Source of the DNA: Paenibacillus albicereus
GTDB lineage: Bacteria > Bacillota > Bacilli > Paenibacillales > Paenibacillaceae
NCBI RefSeq assembly: GCF_012676905.1
Contig: NZ_CP051428.1
Location: 3,186,001 to 3,250,000, forward strand
Direction: 5' to 3'
DNA: 64,000 nucleotides
Notes under the pieces: model-generated
The model's database searches: none
Told to the model about the DNA's origin: nothing
The model's input: only the letters and a program-made list of their open reading frames with translations
Shown: positions 8,485 to 16,260 of the stretch, one piece after another
How positions within the stretch are numbered: position 1 is the first letter of the stretch
Layout of the letters: each line of letters starts with the position of its first letter
Translations under genes and position numbers: made by a program

Positions 8485-9564
8485 CTATTCGACAAGCGCG
8501 CCGTCCTGCACGTCGATCCGGTACGGCTTGGAGGTGCCGTCCTTGTCCGTGACGGTCACGCTCAGGTACCGGCTGTCCTCGCTCCAGGCGGGATCGGACA
8601 CGGCGCCGTCGAACGTGTGATCGAACACCTTGCCCCCGTCGGCTTTGGTAATGACGATCCAGCCATGGCTGATCGAGTAGCTGAACTGCTGATTCGGAGA
8701 GTACGTCACCTCCGGCACCGCCGCGATGCCCATGTCGGTATCTCCCATGATGCCCGAGACGACGCCCGGCGAAGGTCCGGCGAAATTCAGGCTTGCTTTC
8801 GGCGGAGCCGATTGGGCGCTTTCGCGGTCGGCATCCGCCCCAGGCGACGGATAGACCGTCGAGCCCTGCCCTCCGCCCGCGGAGACGGACGGGGATTCGG
8901 CTGGCGGCTCCTGCCGCAAGCCCGCGCGAGGCTCCGCCGACCCGCTTTCGGGAGGAGTCGTCGCGGTCGGCACCGTCTGGCCGTCCACGATCTGCTGCTT
9001 GGCGCTCGGAGAACCTTCATTCTTCTGCGACTGCATCGAGTCCAAGCCGCTGGCGGGCGCGGCGGCATCGCCCGCGCTGAACGTGCTGGCTTCCTGTCCG
9101 CCGGTATCGGCCGCGTTGTTGATTTCGGCCGTCAGCGGAGAATCGGGCCCCGTGCCCCATGGGGCCAGGACGAGAATGAGCGCCGCCGCCGCGGCGGCCG
9201 CCACGGAGCCCGTCCAAACGCGGGCGCGCCGGTTGAAGCGGCTCGCTGCCGGCCGGCGGGCCGGCTGTCCGCCGGCCTCGCTCGCTCTCGCAGACGTCGC
9301 TTCGGCCGCCTGGCTGGCGGACGCCTTGGCGTCGCGGTGGGCGTCGATCTCCTCCAGCTGCGGCAGGATCGAATCGACGAGGCTGAACGGCGGGGTGATT
9401 TTGGGAAGCTCCTCGAGCTCTCCGGACAGCCGTTGCAGCCGCTCGAACAGCTCCTGGTCGTCCGGACAATGGCGGAGATGATCCATCAGCTCCTGGCGTT
9501 CCAGCTCGTCAAGATCTCCGTCCAAATATCGGTTCATGTATTCTACCACCTCTTGACAAGTCAT
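8485..9564 (-). CDS. Membrane anti-sigma factor with degenerate zinc site
   Basis: 359-residue protein translationally coupled to the ECF sigma gene (ATGA overlap at 9561-9564), hence its probable anti-sigma factor. The N-terminal ZAS-like domain has Cys3, His29 and Cys33, but the position where the second Cys of the Hx3Cx2C motif is expected is Asp36. One transmembrane helix follows (about residues 112-132, alanine-rich). The extracytoplasmic part is long, low-complexity and serine/glycine/proline-rich. It ends in a beta-rich module (YSISHGWIVITKADGGKVFD... SEDSRYLSVTV) resembling a TolB/WD-type blade. The extracytoplasmic part probably senses an envelope signal; its nature is unknown. Confidence 0.8.
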   Translation of the reverse strand: MTCQEVVEYMNRYLDGDLDELERQELMDHLRHCPDDQELFERLQRLSGELEELPKITPPFSLVDSILPQLEEIDAHRDAKASASQAAEATSARASEAGGQPARRPAASRFNRRARVWTGSVAAAAAAALILVLAPWGTGPDSPLTAEINNAADTGGQEASTFSAGDAAAPASGLDSMQSQKNEGSPSAKQQIVDGQTVPTATTPPESGSAEPRAGLRQEPPAESPSVSAGGGQGSTVYPSPGADADRESAQSAPPKASLNFAGPSPGVVSGIMGDTDMGIAAVPEVTYSPNQQFSYSISHGWIVITKADGGKVFDHTFDGAVSDPAWSEDSRYLSVTVTDKDGTSKPYRIDVQDGALVE

Positions 9565-10109
9565 CCTCGGACACCGCCTTTCTGATAGTCATGGAGCAGT
9601 GTCTGCAGCTGCTGGCGGGCCCGGAACAAGTAAGACTTCACCGTGTTGAGCGGAAGGTCGAGCGAATCCGCGATCTCGTTGTAGGAAAAGTCCTGCAGGT
9701 ACCGAAGCACGACAACCGCTCTGTGGTGATCCGGCAGCTTGTCGATTGCCTCTCGAATATCTTTGGCCGCGTAAGCGGACAGCACTTCCTCCTCCACGTC
9801 CTGCTTCTCCCGGAACACCATGTCATGTTCCTCGATGGAGACGACGGGCTTCGTGCGGCGGAATTTATCGATGCATATATTCGTGACGATCCGCTGGATC
9901 CAGGTTTTGAACTGCGCTTTCTCTTCGTAGGAATTGATCTTGGTGTAGATGCGGATCAACGCCTCCTGCGAAGCGTCCAGCGCGTCCTGCTCGTTGCCCA
10001 GAATGTAATAGGCGGTCCGGTAAACGTGATTCTCTATGTCTCGCAATAGGGACACGAGAGCGTCGCGATCGCCCTGTTGAGCGGCTCGTATGAGACCAGG
10101 CTCTACCAC
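9561..10109 (-). CDS. ECF RNA polymerase sigma factor (SigW-like)
   Basis: 182-residue group IV sigma factor. Region 2 reads NHVYRTAYYILGNEQDALDA then QFKTWIQRIVTNICIDKFRR. Region 4 reads LPDHHRAVVVLRYLQDFSYN and EIADSLDLPLNTVKSYLFRA. There is no region 1 or 3. The start is a GTG at 10109, seven bases after GAGGGGG. The gene overlaps its anti-sigma partner by four bases. An ECF-type promoter (CGCAAC-N17-CGTC) lies about 30 bp upstream, suggesting autoregulation. In related genomes this pair is commonly found next to the comEC-holA cluster, which would mark the left edge of the accessory block. Confidence 0.93.
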   Translation of the reverse strand: MVEPGLIRAAQQGDRDALVSLLRDIENHVYRTAYYILGNEQDALDASQEALIRIYTKINSYEEKAQFKTWIQRIVTNICIDKFRRTKPVVSIEEHDMVFREKQDVEEEVLSAYAAKDIREAIDKLPDHHRAVVVLRYLQDFSYNEIADSLDLPLNTVKSYLFRARQQLQTLLHDYQKGGVRG

Positions 10110-10138
10110 GAAGGTTCCCCCTCTCTTGCACCGTCACA

Positions 10139-10165
10139 GACGCAGGCAGGCTGCAGAAGGTTGCG
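10139..10165 (-). promoter_or_regulatory. ECF-type promoter upstream of the sigma gene
   Basis: On the minus strand CGCAAC (10160-10165), a 17-bp spacer and CGTC (10139-10142). This resembles the -35 AAC / -10 CGTC pattern of B. subtilis SigM/SigX-type promoters. The predicted transcript would start about 20 bases before the GTG start codon. Confidence 0.42.
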
Positions 10166-10270
10166 GCGCGTTCATAATAAATATAAAAAAGTGAGTAATG
10201 GAAAAATTTTTCACGAGGAAGCGGGACGAGAGAAAATTTCTCCGTCCTTCGAGCACTCCCCTACCTTAGC

Positions 10271-10303
10271 AAAAAAAGCTCCCGGCGTATAGACGCCGGG
10301 AGC
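10271..10303 (-). terminator. Intrinsic terminator of the SBP-HK-RR operon
   Basis: Perfect 11-bp stem GCTCCCGGCGT/ACGCCGGGAGC with loop ATAG and seven T residues on the minus-strand side. It lies 28 bp past the response regulator stop. Confidence 0.92.
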
Positions 10304-10330
10304 GGGATAAACTGGAAATCGAGCCGCGAG

Positions 10331-11545
10331 CTAGCCTCCCTGCTTGCGATATTCCTGCGGATTCACCCCGTATACTTTGCGGAACAGCCGCGCGAAGTAG
10401 GAGAAATTGCCGTAGCCGAGCCCCGCGGCGATCTCGCTGACGCTCTCGTCCGTGCCGAGTAGGCGGGAGGCGGCGGCATTCATCTTCTCCTGCAGGATGT
10501 AATCGGTCAGCACTTTGCCCGTCTCCTTGCGGAACAGCCGCGACAGATAGGCCGGGTTGAGGTGAACCTGCTCGGCCAGCTCCTCGCGCGACAGCTCGCG
10601 GTCGAGATGCTCGGCGATGTAGGACTGGACCTGGCGCAGCATCGGACTTCTCGCCCGCCGCGCCTGCTCCAGCACGCCGCGGCATTCGTCGCGCAGCTCC
10701 GCGACCGGGACGGAGCCGCCGATGCGGACGGACATCCGGCAGTAGAAATAATCCCGGCACGTCCGGCGGTAGCGGTCGCACAGCCGCATCAGCTCCTCCT
10801 CGGGGAGCCCGCCCTTTCCTTCGAACAGCAGGACCCAGCCGTTGCCTCGGCCGTCCTCGGCGACCGCGCCGGGCTGCGCCGCGAGCAGCAGCTCCTCGGC
10901 CGCCTTGCGCAGGGCGAACTCCATCACCTGCTCGTCGCGCTCGCTGAACGGCTTTTCCCACTGGTCCACAGCGATGAGGAGCGGGCGCACCCGGCTCAGC
11001 TCCAGCGGATCGGCGTCGGCGGCGCCGGCGGCCAGCTCCAGCCAGCGCCCGTCCGCCTTGGCGCGGCCGGCGAGCAGATCGTTCCAGCGGCGCTCGGCGA
11101 CGAGCGGCTTCTGCATCCGCCACTGCTCCGCCATCTGCTGCTGGCGTTCCGACTCCTCGCCGCCTCGCCGCCGCTCGCCGATGCGCCGCCCGAGGCCGCG
11201 CAGCACCTCCTCCAGCTCGGCGTAGATGACCGGCTTCAGGATGTAGTCGCTGCTGCCGAGCTGCAGCGCCTTTTGCGCGAAGCGGAATTCGGAGTGGCAG
11301 GTGAGGAACACCGTCTCGAGGCGCAGTCCTTCCGCGCGCGTCCATTCGACCAGCTCGAGACCCGTCTGCTCGGGCATCTCGATGTCGCAGATGAGGATGT
11401 CCACGTCCCGTTCGAGCAGCAGCCGGCGCGCCTCTTCCGCGCCGTAAGCCTCGTACACCTCCGAGATGCCGGCCTCCGCCCAGTTCACGCCCGCCCGAAG
11501 GCCTTTGACGGCATAGATTTCATCGTCCACGATCAGCGCGTTCAT
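10331..11545 (-). CDS. YesN-type response regulator (receiver + AraC HTH)
   Basis: 404-residue two-domain regulator. The N-terminal receiver has the phospho-acceptor Asp in ICDIEMPEQTG and the switch lysine in DYILKPV. A middle region of about 130 residues is unassigned. The C-terminal AraC-type DNA-binding domain has two HTH motifs (SREELAEQVHLNPAYLSRLF and VSEIAAGLGYGNFSYFARLF). It starts in an ATGA overlap with the histidine kinase stop and is the last gene of a three-gene operon. It is the best candidate to bind the shared operator-like sequence found upstream of this operon, of both GH87 genes and of the maltose-type ABC operon. That link is inference. Confidence 0.93.
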   Translation of the reverse strand: MNALIVDDEIYAVKGLRAGVNWAEAGISEVYEAYGAEEARRLLLERDVDILICDIEMPEQTGLELVEWTRAEGLRLETVFLTCHSEFRFAQKALQLGSSDYILKPVIYAELEEVLRGLGRRIGERRRGGEESERQQQMAEQWRMQKPLVAERRWNDLLAGRAKADGRWLELAAGAADADPLELSRVRPLLIAVDQWEKPFSERDEQVMEFALRKAAEELLLAAQPGAVAEDGRGNGWVLLFEGKGGLPEEELMRLCDRYRRTCRDYFYCRMSVRIGGSVPVAELRDECRGVLEQARRARSPMLRQVQSYIAEHLDRELSREELAEQVHLNPAYLSRLFRKETGKVLTDYILQEKMNAAASRLLGTDESVSEIAAGLGYGNFSYFARLFRKVYGVNPQEYRKQGG

Positions 11546-13395
11546 GCCATCCGCTCCTTTCCTGCCGCCGGAGCTTCGGGCTCCGGGGACCGAGGCAGCT
11601 CCAGCGCCGCCCTCAGTCCGCCGTCCTCCCCGTTCTCCAGCTCGATCCGCACCGGCGCGCCGTAATACAGGCGGCAGCGCCGGACGACGTTCCACAAGCC
11701 GACGTGGCGCTCGCCCGGCTCGGCCGCGTGAATCCGCTCCAGCAGCGGTCCGAGCGCATCCTCTGCGATGCCCTTGCCGTTGTCCTTGACCTCGATGCGG
11801 ACCGCCGCTCCGCCGGACGCCGTCCTTGATTGTGCCGCGTCGACCCGCCGGACCGTCACGTCGATGCGGAACGGACCGCCTCCGCTGGATTTGAAGCCGT
11901 GCACCATCGCGTTCTCGACGAGCGGCTGCACCGACAGGGGCGGCAGCTGGAACGCCTCCAGACCAGGCTCGACCTCGAAGCCGAATTCCAGCGACTGCGG
12001 AAAGCGGTGCTTCTGGATCGTCAGGTAGTCGCGGATATGCTCCAGCTCGTCGCGCACCGCCACCGACGCCGCGCCGGTATTGATCGTGAAGCGGAAATAC
12101 CGCACCAGATGCAGCGCGATGCTTTGGATGATGTCGTAGCTGCGGATTTGCGCGAGCTGATAGACGATGTTGAGCGAGTTCATGAAGAAATGAGGCTGGA
12201 TCTGCGCCTGAAGATGCTTGAGCTCGGCTTTTTGCGTGCGGATCTTCTCCTCGTAGATGTCGATTTTCAGATGCTGGATCTGCGCCGCCATGCCGTTGAA
12301 CGTCTCGTTGATCGTATCGAACTCCGGAAGCCGGCTGTCCGGCAGCCTCGCGCTCAGATCGCCGGCGCGGATCTTGCGCATGCCGCGGATGAGCCGGTAC
12401 ATCGGCATGACGACGGCCCGCTGGAGGACGTACAGGTACACGCCGAGCAGCACCGCCGCCAGCACCGGAACCGCATAGGTCAGGTAGCGGAAATACGGCA
12501 GTCCCTCCAGCAGCGACTTCTCGGGCATGAGCAGCAGCAGCCGCATGTCCGCCATGCGCGAATCCTTGGCGACAAGCAGATGGGGCTGCGGCACGTCCGC
12601 GATCGCGTAGCCGTCCAGCGCCTCGGCCAGCGCTCCCGGCGTGCCCGCGTCGAGGCCGCGCCGCAGCTCGGGGGCGAGCTCGGTCAGCGGCTCGCCGGCT
12701 CCGCTTGTCAGCACGGCGAAGCCTTTGCCTCCCGTGCCGAGCTCGTGCAGCGGCGCCATCAGCCGGCCGAGATCGACCCAGGCGCCGACCGCCGAGCCGT
12801 AGCCGTTGTCGACGACGCGCAGCAGCGCATGGGAGCCGTCCAGCTCCTCCAGCGTCCAGCCCGTATAGGGCGTATCCGCTCCAGGGCCGGCGCGCAGCAC
12901 GTCCCGCAGCCGCGAGACGATGCGCTCCTTGCGCTCGAACGTGACGTTCTGCTGCTGGGCGAGGAACAGGTCCTCGTAGCGGGAGCTGTAGGCGAACAGC
13001 ACGTCGGCCGCTTCGTAGTAGTTCGTGTTCGCGCCGAGATCGGACGCCGCCTGCGTCTTGGCCCGGTAGTAGTCCCAGCCGCCCCGCTCGTTCTGCGAGA
13101 GCGTCATCAGGTCGCGGTTCTGCTCGGCCGTCTTGAACAGGTAGTTCTGGACTTCCTCCAGCACCTTGTCCATATCGCTCAGGTACATCGTCAGCAGGCT
13201 GCGGTTGGACTGGGCGACCTGGGAGCGGACGACCGACGTCGAGTACAGGTTGTTCCACAGCAGCAGCAGCACGAGCGGCGCCGTCACGCCGACGAAGCCG
13301 ATGATGAGGCGGGTCCGGAGCGTCTTGGCCTGCTTCGGGCGGGCCGAGCCGAGCCCGCTGCGGCGCAGGCGGTTGGACAGCCATGAGGCCGGCAT
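11542..13395 (-). CDS. YesM-type sensor histidine kinase
   Basis: 617-residue membrane kinase. It has a transmembrane helix at about residues 29-48, an extracellular sensor of roughly 230 residues, a second helix near 290-310 and a HAMP region (PMYRLIRGMRKIRAGDLSARL). The His_kinase domain has phospho-acceptor His in LQAQIQPHFFMNSLN, the N-box QPLVENAMVHGF and a G-box DNGKGI. The ATG at 13395 overlaps the preceding gene's stop by one base (TGATG), and the stop overlaps the response regulator start by four. The three genes are therefore tightly coupled. The extracellular domain may receive its signal from the membrane-tethered binding protein encoded just upstream. Confidence 0.92.
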   Translation of the reverse strand: MPASWLSNRLRRSGLGSARPKQAKTLRTRLIIGFVGVTAPLVLLLLWNNLYSTSVVRSQVAQSNRSLLTMYLSDMDKVLEEVQNYLFKTAEQNRDLMTLSQNERGGWDYYRAKTQAASDLGANTNYYEAADVLFAYSSRYEDLFLAQQQNVTFERKERIVSRLRDVLRAGPGADTPYTGWTLEELDGSHALLRVVDNGYGSAVGAWVDLGRLMAPLHELGTGGKGFAVLTSGAGEPLTELAPELRRGLDAGTPGALAEALDGYAIADVPQPHLLVAKDSRMADMRLLLLMPEKSLLEGLPYFRYLTYAVPVLAAVLLGVYLYVLQRAVVMPMYRLIRGMRKIRAGDLSARLPDSRLPEFDTINETFNGMAAQIQHLKIDIYEEKIRTQKAELKHLQAQIQPHFFMNSLNIVYQLAQIRSYDIIQSIALHLVRYFRFTINTGAASVAVRDELEHIRDYLTIQKHRFPQSLEFGFEVEPGLEAFQLPPLSVQPLVENAMVHGFKSSGGGPFRIDVTVRRVDAAQSRTASGGAAVRIEVKDNGKGIAEDALGPLLERIHAAEPGERHVGLWNVVRRCRLYYGAPVRIELENGEDGGLRAALELPRSPEPEAPAAGKERMA

Positions 13396-14978
13396 CAGGA
13401 CTCCCCCTCTCCCGCAGAAGCTCCGCCCGCGGCGAGCCAGGCGTCGAGCTGCCGCTGCTTCTCCGCGATGACCTTGTCCGCGCCGGCGGCCTTCAGCCGC
13501 TCCAGATACATTGGTATGACGGCGTCCGGATCGAGCTCGCCGGTGATGAGCGCGGGCGAGAATTCCTCGTCGACGCGGCTGCAGGCGGCGATCTCGTTGC
13601 TGACCGGCGCCGGGTCGAACACGAAGCCGAGCGCCTTGGACGGCTCCGCCTGCTCGTTGAAGCGGCGGTAGTTGTCCCATTGCTGCGGATCCTCGTTGTC
13701 CCACAAGTAGGAATTGAGCTGGTTGCCGAACATCCAGGGCAGGTTGAAATTGTAGCGGACCGAACGCGCGTCCACTCCCGGCGGATAGGCGATGCGCCCG
13801 TCCGGCCGCACGACGTAATGCTTGCCCTCGATGCCCCAGTCCAGCAGATTGAGCAGATCGCGGTCCGTATAAAGGAGCTCCAGCAGCCGCATCGCCTTCT
13901 CCGGGTGACGGGACGTTCGCGGGATGGCGAACATCGCGCTCGTCACGTCCGCCGTCGTCGTATACGGCTTGGTCAGCTCGACGGCGACCATCGGCATGCC
14001 AGTGTTGCGCGACGCCTGGATCTCGAAGCCCGGCTTCATCGACTCCGCGAAGGCGAAGGCGGCTCCGGCCTTCACCGCCTCGTACTCGCTGTCGCGGGAG
14101 GTGACCGCGTCGGCGTTCAGGTAGCCCTTGAGCTTCCACTCCTGCATGAGCCGCGCGTAGTCCCGATAGGTCTCCGTCGCGGCAAGGTTCACCACCCGCA
14201 GGCTGCCGCCCGCGCGCTCGAGCACGCCAGGGCCGTCGCCGAGCATGTCGAACAGGCCGTATTGGAGCAGGAACGTCAGCGGACTGCGGTCGGCGCGGAC
14301 CTGCAGCGGCGTCAGAGCCGGCTCCCCCCGCTTGATCGTCTCCAGGACCGGCCCGAGATCGGCGAGCGTGCGGACAGTGTCCAGGCGGATGCCGTATTTC
14401 TCCACGAGGTCGGCGCGCAGGACGATGCCCTTGCTCGCGGCGAACTCCTTGTTCGTCGGGATGCCGTACAGCTTGCCGCCGATGCGGCTCGCGCGCAGGA
14501 TCTCCGGATCGAGCACGCGGCTGATGCCCGCGCCCGCGCGCTGCAGCAGCTCGTCGAGCGGCAGGAAGCGGCCGCGCGACACCTCGTCGCCGAAGCGCAT
14601 CCAGCCGGCGGTGAACATGAGGTCCACCTGGCTGCCTGAGGCGTAGACGAGTCCCGTCCGGTCCCACCAGCTGCTCATGTCGACCGGCTTGATCTCGACG
14701 GATGCGTCCAGCTTGCCGAGCAGGTAGCGGTTCATCTCCGCCTGCACGAGCGGCAGGTCCGGCGGCGTGACGCTCGCCGGGAACATGAGCACGAGGCGGT
14801 CGGCCGCCCGGACGGCCGGAACGGCGGCGCCGGACGGCTCTTCGTCCCGGGAGCGCCCGGCGCTCCCGGCCAGCCACGCCGCCAGGGCGGCGAGCAGCAG
14901 CGCCAGCGCGCCGGCGGCAGCCAGCAGGCGAAGGCGGCGGGCGCGCTGCGCGCTCCGTTCGAGGTTGATGTCGGTCAT
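13395..14978 (-). CDS. Membrane-anchored solute-binding-like protein (CUT1/DUF3502-like)
   Basis: 527-residue protein with the fold signature of an extracellular sugar-binding protein (ADRLVLMFPA..., YGIPTNKEFA, HPEKAMRLLELLYTDRD, DWGIEGKHYV). Its C-terminal region resembles DUF3502-type LplA proteins. Unlike the other two binding proteins in this window it has no lipobox cysteine. It has an uncleaved-looking N-terminal hydrophobic helix (about residues 17-40) that would hold it in the membrane. No permease genes accompany it; it is fused in operon with a histidine kinase and response regulator. It is therefore more likely a sensory co-component than a transporter subunit. The ATG at 14978 follows AAAGGGGATT. 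Confidence 0.82.
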   Translation of the reverse strand: MTDINLERSAQRARRLRLLAAAGALALLLAALAAWLAGSAGRSRDEEPSGAAVPAVRAADRLVLMFPASVTPPDLPLVQAEMNRYLLGKLDASVEIKPVDMSSWWDRTGLVYASGSQVDLMFTAGWMRFGDEVSRGRFLPLDELLQRAGAGISRVLDPEILRASRIGGKLYGIPTNKEFAASKGIVLRADLVEKYGIRLDTVRTLADLGPVLETIKRGEPALTPLQVRADRSPLTFLLQYGLFDMLGDGPGVLERAGGSLRVVNLAATETYRDYARLMQEWKLKGYLNADAVTSRDSEYEAVKAGAAFAFAESMKPGFEIQASRNTGMPMVAVELTKPYTTTADVTSAMFAIPRTSRHPEKAMRLLELLYTDRDLLNLLDWGIEGKHYVVRPDGRIAYPPGVDARSVRYNFNLPWMFGNQLNSYLWDNEDPQQWDNYRRFNEQAEPSKALGFVFDPAPVSNEIAACSRVDEEFSPALITGELDPDAVIPMYLERLKAAGADKVIAEKQRQLDAWLAAGGASAGEGES

Positions 14979-15024
14979 GATGCGGCAATCCCCTTTTCGT
15001 TCGATGAGCCGGACCGGATCGGTC

Positions 15025-15101
15025 CGGAAGCGATTTCAATTATACGCCGAACCGGGCCGCGCCACTACCTCGAATCGGACCTCGAATGCCACGATTGTGA
15101 C
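15025..15101 (-). promoter_or_regulatory. Promoter, cre-like site and shared operator of the SBP-HK-RR operon
   Basis: On the minus strand the -10 box is TATAAT (15039-15044). The operator-like block occupies 15061-15101 (plus strand GCCACTACC at 15061, CACGATTGTGAC at 15090-15101). Its promoter-proximal edge is 16 bp from the -10 box. Directly downstream of the -10 lies TGAAATCGCTTCCG (15025-15038), 13 of 14 matches to the CcpA cre pattern. The same layout recurs at 36.3, 43.7 and 51.7 kb. Confidence 0.6.
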
Positions 15102-15103
15102 CT

Positions 15104-15298
15104 CGGAGCAAGTCCGGCAGACGGCGGCCCGGCGAAGGGCCCTTGGGAGCTGCGGAGCAAGTCCGGCAGATGGCGGCCCGGCGAAGCACGTATGGGAGCT
15201 GCGGCGCAAGTCCAGCAGATGGCGGCCCGGCGAGCGCGCTTGGGAGCTGCGGAGCAAGTCCGACAGATGGCGGCCCGGCGAAGCGCGCTTGGGAGCTG
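15104..15298. repeat. Tandem array, four units of 48-49 bp
   Basis: Four consecutive copies begin at 15104, 15153, 15202 and 15250, and a fifth start at 15299 runs into the AraC gene end. Each contains GCAAGTCCGGCAGATGGCGG followed by CCCGGCGAAG and TGGGAGCTG, with scattered substitutions. It lies between the AraC gene end and the operator of the SBP operon. Reading frames run through it, but none has a start site or family match. The unit contains AAGCGCGCTT, a small palindrome. The function is unknown. Confidence 0.85.
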
Positions 15299-15306
15299 CG
15301 GCGCCG

Positions 15307-16143
15307 TCAGCCGCGGAACAGCTTGCGGTACTCGGTCGGCGTCATGCCTTCATGCTCCTGGAACCGCTTGTTGAAATAGCTCGCGCTCGGATACCCCGCC
15401 TCCTCCGCGATCTCGCCGATGTTGGCCTCGCGACGCTCCAGCAGCCACTGCTTGGCCCGCTGCAGGCGGGCCCGCGTGACGAACCCGCTCGGCGTCATGT
15501 CCAGCGCACCCTTGAACAGCCGGCAGAAATAATGGGGGCTGACGCCGGCCCGCTCCGCCCATTCCTGCAGAACAAACGGCTTGGCCGCCTCCTCTTCGAG
15601 CAGGGGCAGCAGGGAAAGGATGCGCTCCTCCGCCGGGCTGGCGGAAGGGGAGCCAAGCGGGACCGCCTGCTGCACGAATTCGGCCAGCACGCCGTAGGCG
15701 AGCGTCGACAGCAGCGCGGGCCTCGTCATGCTGCTCGTCTCCGCTTCCTCGAGCAGCGCTTGGTGCGCCTCGATCCAGGCGAGCGGCTGGCGCAGCTTCC
15801 AAAGCAGGTTCTGATGAAACCCCCGCTCGATCATGTAGTCCCGCAGCCGCCCTCCGTAGAAGTGGATCCAGCGCACCTCCCACGGATCGTCCTTGCTGCT
15901 GCCGTATTGCTGGGCCGAATGCGGAAAATACAGCACCGCCTGCCCTTGCGTCAGCTCCTGCAGGCCCGCCTCCGTCCGTACGTACCCTTTGCCGGAGACG
16001 ACAAAGTGGATGTTGAAATTGTTGAGCGCCCCGCTCTCGCGCACCACCTCATGCTCCGGGTAGTCGCGGTAGGCGCCGACCGATTCCGGCAGGATGAAAT
16101 AAGGCTGCTCCGGGAGCGTGAGCAGATGCGCTTGTCGCTGCAT
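15307..16143 (-). CDS. AraC-family transcriptional regulator
   Basis: 278-residue regulator with an N-terminal AraC-type cupin sensor (NNFNIHFVVSGKGYVRTEAG, a carbohydrate-binding fold) and a C-terminal double HTH (FVLQEWAERAGVSPHYFCRL; IGEIAEEAGYPSASYFNKRF). The final EGMTPTEYRKLF is the family signature. The ATG at 16143 follows GGAGG by seven bases. It is divergent from a Gfo/Idh oxidoreductase and aldo/keto reductase. This suggests it controls that pair, probably in response to a sugar or polyol. A 9-bp direct repeat lies in the shared intergenic region. Confidence 0.92.
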   Translation of the reverse strand: MQRQAHLLTLPEQPYFILPESVGAYRDYPEHEVVRESGALNNFNIHFVVSGKGYVRTEAGLQELTQGQAVLYFPHSAQQYGSSKDDPWEVRWIHFYGGRLRDYMIERGFHQNLLWKLRQPLAWIEAHQALLEEAETSSMTRPALLSTLAYGVLAEFVQQAVPLGSPSASPAEERILSLLPLLEEEAAKPFVLQEWAERAGVSPHYFCRLFKGALDMTPSGFVTRARLQRAKQWLLERREANIGEIAEEAGYPSASYFNKRFQEHEGMTPTEYRKLFRG

Positions 16144-16159
16144 GCTTGAACCTCCATCC

Positions 16160-16232
16160 CAATATCGTGTTAACTCGTATCATATATTTTCATTTTTCAA
16201 AAGTAAATCCTGATGTACAATCGCAATATCGT
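16160..16232. promoter_or_regulatory. Direct repeat CAATATCGT in divergent promoter region
   Basis: CAATATCGT occurs at 16160-16168 and again at 16224-16232, 64 bp apart, inside the 117-bp AT-rich gap between the AraC gene and the Gfo/Idh gene. AraC-type regulators typically bind direct repeats, so these are candidate operator half-sites for the adjacent regulator. Confidence 0.4.
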
Positions 16233-16260
16233 ACTAGATCCCATGAAGGAGGCGTACACA

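Noticed and set aside
11542-15039. 1165-residue single protein covering kinase and binding protein
   Set aside because: The kinase frame is merely open through the GC-rich binding-protein gene; the kinase starts at 13395 and the binding protein uses another frame.
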